Below, piece by piece: positions 7,788 to 16,531 of a stretch of 64,000 bases of DNA. Below the pieces are notes generated by a model, which was not told where the DNA came from, made no database searches, and saw nothing but the letters and a program-made list of their open reading frames with translations. Numbering within the stretch: the first letter of the stretch is position 1; each line of letters begins with the position of its first letter. The DNA lies in NCBI RefSeq assembly GCF_011927785.1, contig NZ_JAATJK010000001.1, forward strand, positions 5,675,001 through 5,739,000. The letters run 5' to 3'. Origin of the DNA: Micromonospora profundi. Its GTDB lineage: Bacteria > Actinomycetota > Actinomycetes > Mycobacteriales > Micromonosporaceae. A program made the translations under genes and the position numbers.

Positions 7788-9332
7788 TCAGCGGCGGCGC
7801 AGCACGACAACGGCCACGTCGTCGTGGATCTTCGGTGGGGCCAACTGCGTCAGCAGCCGGTCACAGAACCGGTTGAGATCCTCGTCCACTGTGACTGCCA
7901 CTGCGGCGAGCGCGGCCATCCCCTCGTCGATCGTGGCGTCCCGGCGCTCGATCAACCCGTCGGTGTAGAACACGAGCGTGGCACCGGCGGGCAGCACGAA
8001 CTCCAGGTCGGCGGGACGGGGCGCGCGAACGCCGAGCAGCGGCGCCGAGTGCTGCACGAACTCGATCTTGCCGTCCATTGTGAGCACCGGCGGCAGATGG
8101 CCGGCGCTGGCCAGCCGGACCCGACCGCTCGGCGGGTGCAGCAGCAGGACGCAGAGCGTGGCCAGCTCGTTCGGCAGCAGGGTCCGCATGAGCTCGTTGA
8201 CCCGGTGCAGGATCTCGCCGGGCTGGTGCCCCTCGACCGCATACGCCCGCACCGCGTGCCGCAGCTCGGCCATCACTGTGGCGGCGTGCAGCGAGTGGCC
8301 GGCCACGTCACCGATCGCCAGCAGGAGATGCCCGTCGAGCATCACCAGTTCGTAGAAGTCGCCACCCACCTCGGTCTGCGCGCTTGCCGGCTCGTAGCGC
8401 ACCGCGAGGTCCAGCCCTGCCACCTCGGGCAGCCGGCGCGGAAGAAGGCTGCGTTGCAGGGTGACGGCGATGCGGTGCTCCTCGTCGAACGAGCGTTGAG
8501 CCTCCACCGCCGCCGCCACCGCCTGGGCGAGCTGCACGAGCACCGGCGTCCGGGCGGTCTGGGTGGCGGTCGGGACCACCACGTACAGCGGCGCGCGGTC
8601 CTCCCGCAGCCGCGCGGCGGCGACAGTCACCGAGTCGTCGGCCGGCCATTCGATGAGCGCCCAGTTCGCCGGAGCCTCCACGCGGACCGTGGCACCGGTC
8701 GGGACGCCGGTGTCATCGACGATCCACGGCACGATTGTCGCCTCGGCCCCCGGGCCGGCGCAGATCCCGGCGAGGCAGTCACCGTCGAACGTCTCTGCGA
8801 TCACCGCCGCCGGGCTCTTGAAGATCTCCGCAGCGCCCGCCGCTGCAACTTCCAGCAACCGCGTGAAATTCGGCGCGGCGTGTACTGCCACAGTCGTGTC
8901 GGCGAGCCCGAGCAGTCGCTCGGCGAGCAGTTCGGCGCGCTGTCGGGCCTGGTAGTAACGCAGCACCGCCCGGGTTGTGGCGATCAGCTCTTCCGGCTCG
9001 ATCGGCTCGGTCAGATAGGCGTCCGCGCCTCGGGTCAACCCCTGGGCGCGGTCGGCGACGTCCACCGCGTGCGCGGACACGTGGATCACCGGCGTCGCCG
9101 GATGGGACGCCTTGATCCGCTCGCACACCTCGTAGCCGCTCAGGTCGGGCAGCCGGACGTCGAGCACCACGAGGTCGATCCGGTCCGTGTCGACCCGGAC
9201 CAGCGCCTCGGCGCCGTTCTCCGCTTCCAGCACCGTGAACCCGGCACGGGTCAGCCAACTGACGAGCAGGTACCGCTTGGTGCGGCTGTCATCGACCACC
9301 AGGACGGTCGCCGCCCCGCCCTCCACCGTCAC
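7788..9332 (-). CDS. Response regulator with SpoIIE/RsbU-type PP2C phosphatase output
   Basis: A 514-residue protein. Residues ~8-125 are a receiver domain with the phospho-acceptor Asp in VVLDVRLPDLSGYEV. A middle region (~140-270) is GAF-like. The C-terminal ~230 residues are a SpoIIE phosphatase, with metal-binding Asp in EVGGDFYE, IGDVAGHS and FYTDGLIE. The family dephosphorylates phospho-STAS antagonists of the RsbV type. It overlaps the histidine kinase gene upstream by 4 bp (GTGA), so it is the likely output of the kinase and of RsbT in the same operon. A candidate substrate is the single-STAS protein encoded at 13550. Confidence 0.92.
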   Translation of the reverse strand: MTVEGGAATVLVVDDSRTKRYLLVSWLTRAGFTVLEAENGAEALVRVDTDRIDLVVLDVRLPDLSGYEVCERIKASHPATPVIHVSAHAVDVADRAQGLTRGADAYLTEPIEPEELIATTRAVLRYYQARQRAELLAERLLGLADTTVAVHAAPNFTRLLEVAAAGAAEIFKSPAAVIAETFDGDCLAGICAGPGAEATIVPWIVDDTGVPTGATVRVEAPANWALIEWPADDSVTVAAARLREDRAPLYVVVPTATQTARTPVLVQLAQAVAAAVEAQRSFDEEHRIAVTLQRSLLPRRLPEVAGLDLAVRYEPASAQTEVGGDFYELVMLDGHLLLAIGDVAGHSLHAATVMAELRHAVRAYAVEGHQPGEILHRVNELMRTLLPNELATLCVLLLHPPSGRVRLASAGHLPPVLTMDGKIEFVQHSAPLLGVRAPRPADLEFVLPAGATLVFYTDGLIERRDATIDEGMAALAAVAVTVDEDLNRFCDRLLTQLAPPKIHDDVAVVVLRRR

Positions 9333-10690
9333 GCTCCGCCGGAGGGGAGGGAAACCGTGAAGGTGCTGCCCCGACCGGGCTCACTGCTCAGCTCAAGCGT
9401 CCCCCCGAGCAGGGTCACCAACCGCCGGGCGTACGGCAGGCCGAGGCCGGTGCCACCGACCCGGGTTGCGCCCGGCACCTGATAGAACTCCTCGAAGATC
9501 CGCTCGTGCAGCTCGGGGGCGATTCCCGGGCCGGTGTCGCTGACCTCGAAGACCCACCGGTCGTCACGGCGCCGGGCGCGCAGCCGCACCTCGCCGCGCT
9601 CGGTGAACTTCAGCCCGTTGTGCAGCAGGTTACGCAGCACCTGGCCGAGCAGCACCTCGTCGGTACACAGGACGGCCGGCGCGATCGGCTCCTCCACCAC
9701 CAACTCCACCTCCGGCCTGGTGGCCAGCGCGCGCAGCGTACCGCGCAGTTGGCCGAAGACGGGGCGCAGATCGACGTCCGCCCAGTCCGGTTGGATCCGG
9801 CCGGACTCCGCCTTTGCCAGATCCAGCAGTTCGTTCACCAAGCCGAGCAGGTCGGACGCCGAGGAACGGATCAGACCGACCTGGCGTGCCTGTTCGGCGG
9901 TGAGCGGGTCGGAGGCGGAGTCGGAGAGCAACCGCCCCAACCCGATGATCGCGGTTACGGGAGCGCGCAGCTCGTGGCTCACGTTCGCCAGGAACCGGCT
10001 CTTGGACTCGCTCGCCCCGCGCAACTGGGCCGACTTCTCGTCCAGCTCCGCGTATAGGGCGACGACACCCCGGTTGGTCTCCTCCAACTCCTCGGTGAGC
10101 TGGTTGTAGAGCGCCAGCACGCCACGGTTGGTTTCGGCCAACTCCTCGTTCAGCACTGCCAACTCGTCGCGTTGGCTGCGCACCTCGTCGAGAGCCGCGA
10201 TCAGCTGCCCGTTCTGCACCGTCAACTCGTCCAACGCGCTGGACGGAGCGCTCAAACCGAGCTCGGCACGGAACTCGGCGAGGCGCTCCGGAGTCGGCGT
10301 CGGCGCGTTGGCCGGGACTCGTCGGGACATCCTCACGACCGTAACGCCTTCGACGGTCGCCGCGCTCAGTCTGTCGACCAGGCGGGACACCGCGCCGGAC
10401 TGCGGCTCGTACCGACCGCCAGGCAGAGGGGTCACCGGGGCGAGGTCGGCACCCAGGTGGAACCTGCCGTCGGGGCCGGCGTCGATGTGGAAGGACACGT
10501 CCGCGCCACCGCAGGCTCGCAGCAGGTCCCTGGCGACCTCGCTGAGCGCGGTGGCGATGCGGACCTGGTCCTGGTGTTCCAGGCCCACCACGGCGGCCAC
10601 CTCGCGACCCCGCTGACGGATCACGAAGATGTCATGCTCTACCCGTAGCGTCATCTGCAGCAACGGCAGCGCGCCCGGCTCGCCACTCAT
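9329..10690 (-). CDS. Soluble sensor histidine kinase with coiled-coil region
   Basis: A 453-residue kinase without membrane segments. Residues ~1-105 resemble an atypical HATPase-like sensor. Residues ~140-225 are a coiled coil with repeats of the type ELxETNRGVxALYxxL. The HisKA dimerisation domain has the phospho-acceptor His in FLANVSHELRAPVTAI, and the HATPase domain has LLHNGLKF, VSDTGPGIAP and GGTGLGLPYAR. Its gene overlaps its neighbours by 4 bp on each side, between the RsbT/SpoIIE fusion and the response regulator phosphatase. It should therefore feed the stressosome signal into that regulator. Confidence 0.92.
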   Translation of the reverse strand: MSGEPGALPLLQMTLRVEHDIFVIRQRGREVAAVVGLEHQDQVRIATALSEVARDLLRACGGADVSFHIDAGPDGRFHLGADLAPVTPLPGGRYEPQSGAVSRLVDRLSAATVEGVTVVRMSRRVPANAPTPTPERLAEFRAELGLSAPSSALDELTVQNGQLIAALDEVRSQRDELAVLNEELAETNRGVLALYNQLTEELEETNRGVVALYAELDEKSAQLRGASESKSRFLANVSHELRAPVTAIIGLGRLLSDSASDPLTAEQARQVGLIRSSASDLLGLVNELLDLAKAESGRIQPDWADVDLRPVFGQLRGTLRALATRPEVELVVEEPIAPAVLCTDEVLLGQVLRNLLHNGLKFTERGEVRLRARRRDDRWVFEVSDTGPGIAPELHERIFEEFYQVPGATRVGGTGLGLPYARRLVTLLGGTLELSSEPGRGSTFTVSLPSGGA

Positions 10691-11700
10691 GTCCAGGACC
10701 TCGCGGCCAGTACGCAGGCGTCGTCGCGGCGTGTGCCCGCGTCGCGCAGCAGTGTCGCCGCCACCACGAGCGGGGAATGGCCGGCGATGTCCGGGTAGTC
10801 GGTCAACCGCCAGCGGTCGACCACGCCGTCACTGTGCATCACCAGCAGCGCGCCGGGACCGAACGGATAGTCGTACCCCCGGACGGTCGGCCGTTGGTGC
10901 CCGGCGATGCCGGGCAGCGATACCAGCCCACGACGTTGACCGCCGCCCTCGACAACCATTCCGGCGATGTTGCCCAGGCCGGCGTAGTGCAGCACGCCCT
11001 CCTCGGGCACCAGCTCCGCCACCGCCAGGGCGGCACCCCTGGTGTACGACATGGACCGGTGCAGGTGGCTGACCACAGCCGCGGGTGGGCTGGCCGGCGC
11101 GTCACGGAACGCGGCAAGCGCCGCCTCGGTCGCGGCGGCAGCCAGCGGGCCGTGCCCGAGGCCATCGCTTACCAGCACCTGATGCCGCCCTTCGACGACC
11201 CGGACGGCGTACCCGTCGCCGCTTACCGTCTCGCCGGTCAGTGGCCGAGTGAGAGCGCCGGCCCAGGACGGTCGGGGAGGTGCCGCCGGCCAGACCTGCA
11301 CAGCGAGTACGGTGCCCCGCCCCGGGAGCGAGTACCCGTCGAACGAGCTGGCCTGGCGGACGATGGCGCCGAGGCCGATGCCGAGCGTGCCCGTGGTGGA
11401 GTGCCCGTCCTGGGACGAGACGGTCAGGTCGGCCATGCCGGGGCCGGAGTCGATGGCCACCATCTCCACGCCGGCCTCTCCGCCGCGGCGGACGGGCCGG
11501 AGCAGCAGGACGCCCTCGTCGGCGTGCTTGACGAGGTTGCTGGTCAGCTCGGCCGCGACGATGGCCAGGTCGGCGATGCGCGCCGGAGCCATCTCCAGCT
11601 GCGCGCCGAGGCGTTCGGCGGCGCGCCGTACGGCGCTGGCGGTGCTGCTGGCCTCCACCCGGAACCAGAGGCCACTGTCAGTTATCAGGTCCCCGTTCAC
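10687..11700 (-). CDS. Anti-sigma-type ATPase fused to SpoIIE-like phosphatase (RsbX-like)
   Basis: About 337 residues. The first ~140 residues are a GHKL ATPase of the RsbT/RsbW class (IVAAELTSNLVKHAD, IDSGPGMADL, GTLGIGLGAI). The rest is a compact SpoIIE-like phosphatase (VLVSDGLGHG, YAGLGNIAGMV, LVMHSDGVVDRW). RsbX phosphatases reset phospho-RsbR/RsbS, so the fusion may combine switch kinase and reset phosphatase functions. GTG 11700 is chosen because it gives the same 4-bp GTGA overlap as the rest of the operon. A GTG at 11709 is the alternative start. Confidence 0.85.
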   Translation of the reverse strand: MNGDLITDSGLWFRVEASSTASAVRRAAERLGAQLEMAPARIADLAIVAAELTSNLVKHADEGVLLLRPVRRGGEAGVEMVAIDSGPGMADLTVSSQDGHSTTGTLGIGLGAIVRQASSFDGYSLPGRGTVLAVQVWPAAPPRPSWAGALTRPLTGETVSGDGYAVRVVEGRHQVLVSDGLGHGPLAAAATEAALAAFRDAPASPPAAVVSHLHRSMSYTRGAALAVAELVPEEGVLHYAGLGNIAGMVVEGGGQRRGLVSLPGIAGHQRPTVRGYDYPFGPGALLVMHSDGVVDRWRLTDYPDIAGHSPLVVAATLLRDAGTRRDDACVLAARSWT

Positions 11701-12116
11701 CGGGACCACTTGGTGACCGTGATGCGCGTGCCGGTTTCCTGCGACGTCTCGATCTCGAAATCGTCAACCAGCCGGCGAGACCCGCTGAGTCCGAGGCCGA
11801 GGCCGCCGCCGGTGGTGTAGCCGTCGGTCAGGGCCAGGTCGAGGTCGGCGATGCCGGGCCCGGAGTCGGCGAAGACGATCCGTACGCCCTTACGTCGGCC
11901 GTTGTCCACGATGGTCACCTCGACGGAGCCACCACCGCCGTACACGAGGGTGTTGCGGGCCAGTTCGCTCGCCGCCGTGACCACCTTGGTCTGGTCGACC
12001 AGGGACAGCTTGACAGCCACCGCGACGGCACGCACCAGCTGCCGGACGCGGACCACGTCCTCGTCGCTGCGGATCGACTGCGCCTGCGGCGGGCCCACGT
12101 CGACGCCAACGGTCAT
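11697..12116 (-). CDS. rsbT: RsbT serine kinase (stressosome switch kinase)
   Basis: A 139-residue GHKL-fold kinase. TAASELARNTLVYGGGG is the N-box helix, FADSGPGIADL the G1 box and GGGLGLGLSGSRRLVDDF the G2 box. RsbT phosphorylates RsbR and RsbS in the stressosome under stress and is then released to activate a PP2C phosphatase. It sits directly behind rsbS with a 4-bp overlap, the classic rsbR-rsbS-rsbT order. Confidence 0.93.
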   Translation of the reverse strand: MTVGVDVGPPQAQSIRSDEDVVRVRQLVRAVAVAVKLSLVDQTKVVTAASELARNTLVYGGGGSVEVTIVDNGRRKGVRIVFADSGPGIADLDLALTDGYTTGGGLGLGLSGSRRLVDDFEIETSQETGTRITVTKWSR

Positions 12117-12523
12117 GGCCTGGCCGTCTCGGCGTCCGCGTCGTCGTCGTACTGGTCGTCTGACTCGTCGCCGCGAGCCGCCGCGACCAGCTCCATGCCC
12201 CGCTCGACGTTCAGGGCGGTACGGATGCCGTTGAGCGACAGTCCCAGCTCGACCAGTGTGATGGCGACGGCCGGACGCATCCCGACCACCACCGTCTCCG
12301 CGTCGAGCACCTTGGAGATCGACGCGATTGTGGAGAGCATCCGCCCGACGAACGAGTCGACGATGTCCAGCGCGGTGATGTCGATGATGACGCCGTGGCA
12401 GCCGGTGGCCACGATCCGCTCGGCAAGATCCTCCTGGAGCTGGACCGCCGTCTGGTCGGACATGTCGAGCTGGATGGAGACGAGCAGGATGTCGCCGATC
12501 TTGAGGATCGGCACGCGCTCCAT
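12113..12523 (-). CDS. rsbS: RsbS stressosome scaffold (STAS domain)
   Basis: A 136-residue single STAS domain starting MERVPILKIGDILLVSIQLD. The phosphorylatable Ser lies in ITALDIVDSFVGRML, the usual RsbS site. The C-terminus is a long acidic tail (ESDDQYDDDADAETARP), which is unusual next to typical RsbS proteins of about 120 residues. The ATG overlaps the rsbR stop by one base (TGATG at 12521-12525). RsbS and RsbR together form the stressosome core that holds RsbT. Confidence 0.93.
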   Translation of the reverse strand: MERVPILKIGDILLVSIQLDMSDQTAVQLQEDLAERIVATGCHGVIIDITALDIVDSFVGRMLSTIASISKVLDAETVVVGMRPAVAITLVELGLSLNGIRTALNVERGMELVAAARGDESDDQYDDDADAETARP

Positions 12524-13383
12524 CAGGCGTCCCGGCGTGACTGGCGACGCGCGGTTTCCACCCCGTTGAGCCGCAGCACGTGGCGCAGCGCGTCGGCGAG
12601 GCTCGCCTTGGTGGCGATGTCGCCGAACTCGATGCCGAGGGCGACGATGGTCTGCGCGATCTGCGGGCGGATGCCGGAGATGATGCAGTCGGCGCCCATC
12701 AGCCGGGCGGCCACCACTGTCTTCAGGATGTGCTGGGCGACCTGGGTGTCGACCGCCGGCACGCCGGTGATGTCGATGATCGCGTACGGGGAGCCCGTGT
12801 CGACAAGGGTCTGGAGCAGGCGCTCCATCACCACCTGGGCCCGGGCGGAGTCCAGGGTGCCGACCAGCGGGACGGCGACCACGCCCTCCCAGAGCTTGAC
12901 CACCGGCGTGGAGAGTTCGAGCAACTGCTCGGCCTGGTCGGCGATCAGGCTCTCCCGGGTACGGACGAAGCTCTCGAAGGTGAACAGGCCCATCTCGTCG
13001 ACAAGCCCGGAGAAGGCCACGTAGTCGCGCAGTTTGTCGTCGCCGCCGACCTCCTCGACGAGGGGGACCAGCACCTCCTTGAGCGCGAAGATGCTGATCG
13101 CGGTCTCGGTGGCGGAGAACCCCTGCCGGGCCCTGCCCCGGGACAGCTCGGAGAGCGCTGCGCGCAGCTCGGCAGCACTGTCGGCGGACAGGTCGATGGC
13201 ACCCTGTCCACCGGTGGTGACGATGGCGTGGTGCAGGTCCTGCACCTGCCGGCGCAGCTCGGCCTGGCTCAGCCGGCCGCGCAGCGAACCGGCGATGATC
13301 TCGGTCCATCGCTGCGTGACCCGCTCGGCGTGGCCGCCGAGCAGCGCGGCGAGTCGACCACTTTCCTCGGCGTTCAACGCCAT
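12523..13383 (-). CDS. rsbR: RsbR stressosome sensor (globin-like RsbR N-domain plus STAS)
   Basis: A 286-residue protein. Residues ~1-155 are an all-helical RsbR-type sensor. A linker helix (LLELSTPVVKLWEGVVAVPL, the conserved entry into the STAS domain) leads to a STAS domain with a phosphorylatable Thr in ITGVPAVDTQVAQHIL. RsbR senses stress and is phosphorylated by RsbT. ATG 13383 is chosen because MALNAEESG begins the domain and AGGGGGG-like purine runs lie upstream. It is the first gene of the six-gene leftward operon. Confidence 0.92.
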   Translation of the reverse strand: MALNAEESGRLAALLGGHAERVTQRWTEIIAGSLRGRLSQAELRRQVQDLHHAIVTTGGQGAIDLSADSAAELRAALSELSRGRARQGFSATETAISIFALKEVLVPLVEEVGGDDKLRDYVAFSGLVDEMGLFTFESFVRTRESLIADQAEQLLELSTPVVKLWEGVVAVPLVGTLDSARAQVVMERLLQTLVDTGSPYAIIDITGVPAVDTQVAQHILKTVVAARLMGADCIISGIRPQIAQTIVALGIEFGDIATKASLADALRHVLRLNGVETARRQSRRDA

Positions 13384-13442
13384 TGCGAAAACCCCCCTCG
13401 ACCTGGACCGGCCGGACTCTATCACCGGGGGCCGTAGAGCTA

Positions 13443-13458
13443 GTTGCTCCGTAGCAAC
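13443..13458. promoter_or_regulatory. 6-4-6 inverted repeat between rsbR and the STAS antagonist gene
   Basis: GTTGCT-CCGT-AGCAAC lies 60 bp upstream of rsbR and 91 bp upstream of the divergent STAS gene. It may be an operator for either gene. No regulator can be assigned. Confidence 0.4.
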
Positions 13459-13549
13459 GGAATGACGACGGCCACCGGATCTTGCCGCCCGATCTGCGTA
13501 CGACACTCGTCGTGGGATACCGTTCCCCCGATAACAGGAGGTCTGGCTT

Positions 13550-13906
13550 ATGTCCTTGACGGTGCACACGGAACAACGCGGCGACGTGGTCGTCGTGTCG
13601 GTCGCGGGCGAACTGGACATGGCAACAGCACCGCAGTTGCAGGACCAGATCACCGACCTGCTCGACAAGGGCCGTAGCCGGTTGGTGTTCGACCTGGCCG
13701 AGGTCTCGTTCTGCGACTCGACAGGTCTGTCGGTCTTCGTGCGGGCCAAGAACAGCTGCGACGAAGCCGGCGGCGTGGTGCGCCTGGCTGCCCCTCAGCG
13801 GGGCGTGCTGCGCATCCTCGAGGTGAGCGGGCTGGTCGAGGTGCTGCACACGTATCCGACGGTGGACGAGGCAGTAGCCGGCGAACCGACACCGGCCTCC
13901 TCCTGA
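13550..13906 (+). CDS. Anti-sigma factor antagonist (RsbV/SpoIIAA-type STAS)
   Basis: A 118-residue single STAS protein. The phosphorylatable Ser is in VSFCDSTGLSVFV, the standard RsbV/SpoIIAA site. In this family the unphosphorylated form binds an RsbW-type anti-sigma kinase and frees a sigma factor, and a SpoIIE-type phosphatase restores activity. The ribosome site AACAGGAGG lies well placed before ATG 13550. It is divergent from the stressosome operon, which encodes a matching phosphatase. No sigma factor or RsbW is encoded close by. Confidence 0.92.
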   Translation: MSLTVHTEQRGDVVVVSVAGELDMATAPQLQDQITDLLDKGRSRLVFDLAEVSFCDSTGLSVFVRAKNSCDEAGGVVRLAAPQRGVLRILEVSGLVEVLHTYPTVDEAVAGEPTPASS

Positions 13907-13919
13907 CCGCTGCGGCTGA

Positions 13920-15194
13920 TCACTCGTCCTCGACGTAGCGGGGACGAGCGATCGCCATGCCCGCTGTCGTCTGCACCGCGAGCGCGGCCAGCAGGAACCC
14001 GAGCGGCGCCGTCCAGCCTCCGGTGACCTCGTAGAGGATGCCGACCATCAGCGGGCCGAGGGCGGCGATCACGTACCCGGTGCTCTGCGCGAACGCGGAC
14101 AGCGCCACGGTCCCCTCGGCGGTGCGGGAGCGCAGGCCGATGGCGGTCAGGATCATCGGGAACGCCCCCTGGCCGATCGCCAGCAGAGCCACCCAGAGCA
14201 GCGCGGCGCTGTGCGGGGCGATCGCCAACCCCAGGTAGGCCAGTGCGGACGCGGCGGTCAGCCCGAGCACCAGCGGACGCAGGGTGGCCAGTCGGCCGGC
14301 CACGGTGGGCATGAGCAGCGCGATCGGCACGCCGAGCGCTGTCACCCCGGCGAGCAGCAGCCCCGCCGATTCCGGCTGGTAGCCGGCGTCCCGGAAGAGC
14401 TGGGCCAGCCAGCCCATGATCGCGTACCCGCTGAGTGACTGCGCCCCGAAGTAGATGGCCATCGCCCAGCCCAGCCGGGTCCGTTCCGGCCTGATCCGGG
14501 CCGACGCGGCGGGGCGCGGTGTCGGGGTCGCCCGCCGCGCGGCCGCCCGGGTCCGCAGCGCCAGCGGCACCCACGGGAGTACGGCCAGCGCGGCGAGCGC
14601 GGCCCAGATGCCCAGACCGGCCCGCCACGACCCGAAGGCGTGCGCGATCGGCACCGCGGTCGCCGCGGCCACCGTCGTGCCCACTGTCAAAGCCATCGTG
14701 TACGCCCCGGTGACCAGGCCGGTGCGGTGCGGGAAGTGCTGCTTGACGAGCATCGGCAGCAGGATGTTCGCCACCGCGATGCCGGCCAGCGCCAGTGCGC
14801 TGGTGAGGACGAAGACCCAGGTCGAGTCGGTGAGGACCCGCAGAACCTGACCGAGGGCCAGGGCGAACATGGCGACCACCAGCACCCGGGCCGGCGCCAC
14901 CTTGCGGACCAGCCACGGGGTGAGCGCGCCGAGGCCGGCGAAGGCGATTGTCGGCAGGGTGGTGACGAGGCCCGCGGTGACCCCGGACAGCCCCAGCCCG
15001 TCGCGGATCTCGTCGAGCAGCGCGCCGAGGCTGGTGACGGCGGCGCGCAGGTTGAGCGCCACCAACAGCATCCCGACGAGTACGAGCGCGCCTCCGGTCG
15101 CCGGTGGGACCCGACGGCCCGCGCGGGTGTCACCCGCATTGGGGAGGGCGACGGGAGCGGGCGCCGCCGGAGCGGCGGTAGGTGGCGGGGTCAT
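13920..15194 (-). CDS. MFS transporter (CynX/NimT type)
   Basis: A 424-residue, twelve-segment transporter. The first segment contains LVGMLLVALNLRAAVTSLGA, the stretch typical of CynX/NimT cyanate and nitroimidazole transport proteins, and WLVRKVAPARV fits the MFS loop 2-3 signature. ATG 15194 is chosen. TAGGTT lies 7 nt upstream (leaderless), and the extension beyond would run into the divergent regulator. The FadR-type regulator encoded 50 bp away on the other strand probably controls it. The substrate is unknown. Confidence 0.87.
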   Translation of the reverse strand: MTPPPTAAPAAPAPVALPNAGDTRAGRRVPPATGGALVLVGMLLVALNLRAAVTSLGALLDEIRDGLGLSGVTAGLVTTLPTIAFAGLGALTPWLVRKVAPARVLVVAMFALALGQVLRVLTDSTWVFVLTSALALAGIAVANILLPMLVKQHFPHRTGLVTGAYTMALTVGTTVAAATAVPIAHAFGSWRAGLGIWAALAALAVLPWVPLALRTRAAARRATPTPRPAASARIRPERTRLGWAMAIYFGAQSLSGYAIMGWLAQLFRDAGYQPESAGLLLAGVTALGVPIALLMPTVAGRLATLRPLVLGLTAASALAYLGLAIAPHSAALLWVALLAIGQGAFPMILTAIGLRSRTAEGTVALSAFAQSTGYVIAALGPLMVGILYEVTGGWTAPLGFLLAALAVQTTAGMAIARPRYVEDE

Positions 15195-15244
15195 GACCTC
15201 TAACCTACAATCATGGGATGAATTCGGGACCGGTGATGTAACCA

Positions 15245-15937
15245 GTGCCACCCTCAGTTGATTCCCCCGCAGCGCCGCTGGTGCCGCCGCGCGGGCACCG
15301 GGTCCGTCAGACCATCGAGCAGCTCAGGTCGCGGATCCTGGGCGGCGAGTGGCCGGTCGGCGGGCGCATCCCCACCGAGCCACAGTTGGTCGCCGCGCTG
15401 GGTGTCGGGCGCAACACCGTCCGCGAGGCCGTCCGCGCGCTTCAGCACGCGGGCGTGCTGGAGTGCCGGCAGGGCTCCGGCACGTACGTGGTGTCCACCG
15501 ACGAACTGGCGCCGGTGGTGGCCCGCCGACTCGGCGACGACCGGATGACCGAGGTCGTCGAGGTACGGCGCGCCTTCGAGGTGGAAGCGGCCCGGCTCGC
15601 CGCGCTGAGGCGTACCCCGGAGGACCTGGCGGCGCTCGACGGCGCGCTCGCCGAACGTGAGGCGGCCTGGCGCGGCGGCCACGTCGACGCGTTCGTCGAG
15701 GCCGACGCAGCCCTGCACACGGTGGTGGTCGCCGCCGCGCACAACGCCATGCTCGCCGAGCTGTACGCCTCGGTCGGCACCGCCCTGCGCAGCACCGTCG
15801 CCCAGGCGATGGGTGACGCGCTCACCCCTGAGCGCTACGTCGACCACACCCGGCTGGTCGAGGCGATCCGGGCCGGCGACCCGGCGTTGGCAGCCATCGA
15901 AGCCGGCGCTTTTCTGGAGCCCGTGGCGGGGGCATAG
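15245..15937 (+). CDS. GntR/FadR family transcriptional regulator (FCD domain)
   Basis: A 230-residue regulator. The winged helix at ~15-85 includes GRIPTEPQLVAALGVGRNTV and GSGTYVV. The C-terminal FCD ligand domain has DAALHTVVVAAAHNAML and DHTRLVEAIRAGD. FCD domains bind metal and carboxylated metabolites. Start GTG 15245 gives MPPSVDSPAAPL. The gene is divergent from the MFS transporter with a shared 50-bp promoter region, so it likely controls it. Confidence 0.9.
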   Translation: MPPSVDSPAAPLVPPRGHRVRQTIEQLRSRILGGEWPVGGRIPTEPQLVAALGVGRNTVREAVRALQHAGVLECRQGSGTYVVSTDELAPVVARRLGDDRMTEVVEVRRAFEVEAARLAALRRTPEDLAALDGALAEREAAWRGGHVDAFVEADAALHTVVVAAAHNAMLAELYASVGTALRSTVAQAMGDALTPERYVDHTRLVEAIRAGDPALAAIEAGAFLEPVAGA

Positions 15938-15976
15938 GTTGTCCCCGACGGAAACCGGGCCACCTCAGGAGTACGG

Positions 15977-16450
15977 ATGTTCAAGGGCTTCAAAGACTTC
16001 ATCATGCGCGGCAACGTCGTCGACCTGGCGGTCGGTGTCGTCATCGGTGCCGCGTTCACGACGGTGGTCACGTCGCTGACCAACGCGTTCCTCAAGCCGC
16101 TTATCGCGCTGATCGTGCTGTTGATCACCGGTAAGGACAACGGCCTCGCGGGCGCGGCCTGGACGGTCCGCGGCGTCGAGTTCGACTGGATCAGCTTCGT
16201 CAACGCGGTGATCACCTTCCTGCTCACCGCGGCGGCGCTCTACTTCCTCGTGGTGTTCCCGATGAACAAGCTCGCCGAGCGGCGCAAGCGCGGCGAGGAG
16301 CCGCCGCCCTCCGCGCCGAGCGAGGAGGTCAAGCTGCTCACCGAGATCCGGGACGCCCTGGTCTCCGCCGGGCACGCCACCCCGGGCCAGCAGCGCGGCG
16401 CACTTGACGACGTGCTGGGTCGCCGCACCGAGCCGCCGGCGCCGCGCTGA
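15977..16450 (+). CDS. mscL: Large-conductance mechanosensitive channel MscL
   Basis: A 157-residue channel. It begins MFKGFKDFIMRGNVVDLAVG, the MscL N-terminal helix and first pore-lining segment (VVIGAAFTTVV). The second membrane segment lies at ~75-100 (AVITFLLTAAALYFLVVFP), followed by a long cytoplasmic tail with the helix EEVKLLTEIRDAL. It forms a homopentamer that opens at high membrane tension to release solutes on hypo-osmotic shock. CAGGAG precedes the ATG, and a strong hairpin terminator follows at 16469. Confidence 0.97.
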   Translation: MFKGFKDFIMRGNVVDLAVGVVIGAAFTTVVTSLTNAFLKPLIALIVLLITGKDNGLAGAAWTVRGVEFDWISFVNAVITFLLTAAALYFLVVFPMNKLAERRKRGEEPPPSAPSEEVKLLTEIRDALVSAGHATPGQQRGALDDVLGRRTEPPAPR

Positions 16451-16468
16451 TCCGGCTGGATGCACATC

Positions 16469-16495
16469 GGCCCCTGCGGGATTCCCGCAGGGGCC
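16469..16495 (+). terminator. Intrinsic terminator of mscL
   Basis: A perfect 12-bp stem GGCCCCTGCGGG / CCCGCAGGGGCC with an ATT loop lies 18 nt after the mscL stop and is followed by CACTTTCT. Confidence 0.85.
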
Positions 16496-16531
16496 GCACT
16501 TTCTCGTACGTGTGTTCGATAGAGTCCCGCC

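Noticed and set aside
12523..13749. Longer RsbR starting near 13749
   Set aside because: The extra 122 codons cross the intergenic inverted repeat and the divergent STAS gene. The domain begins at 13383.
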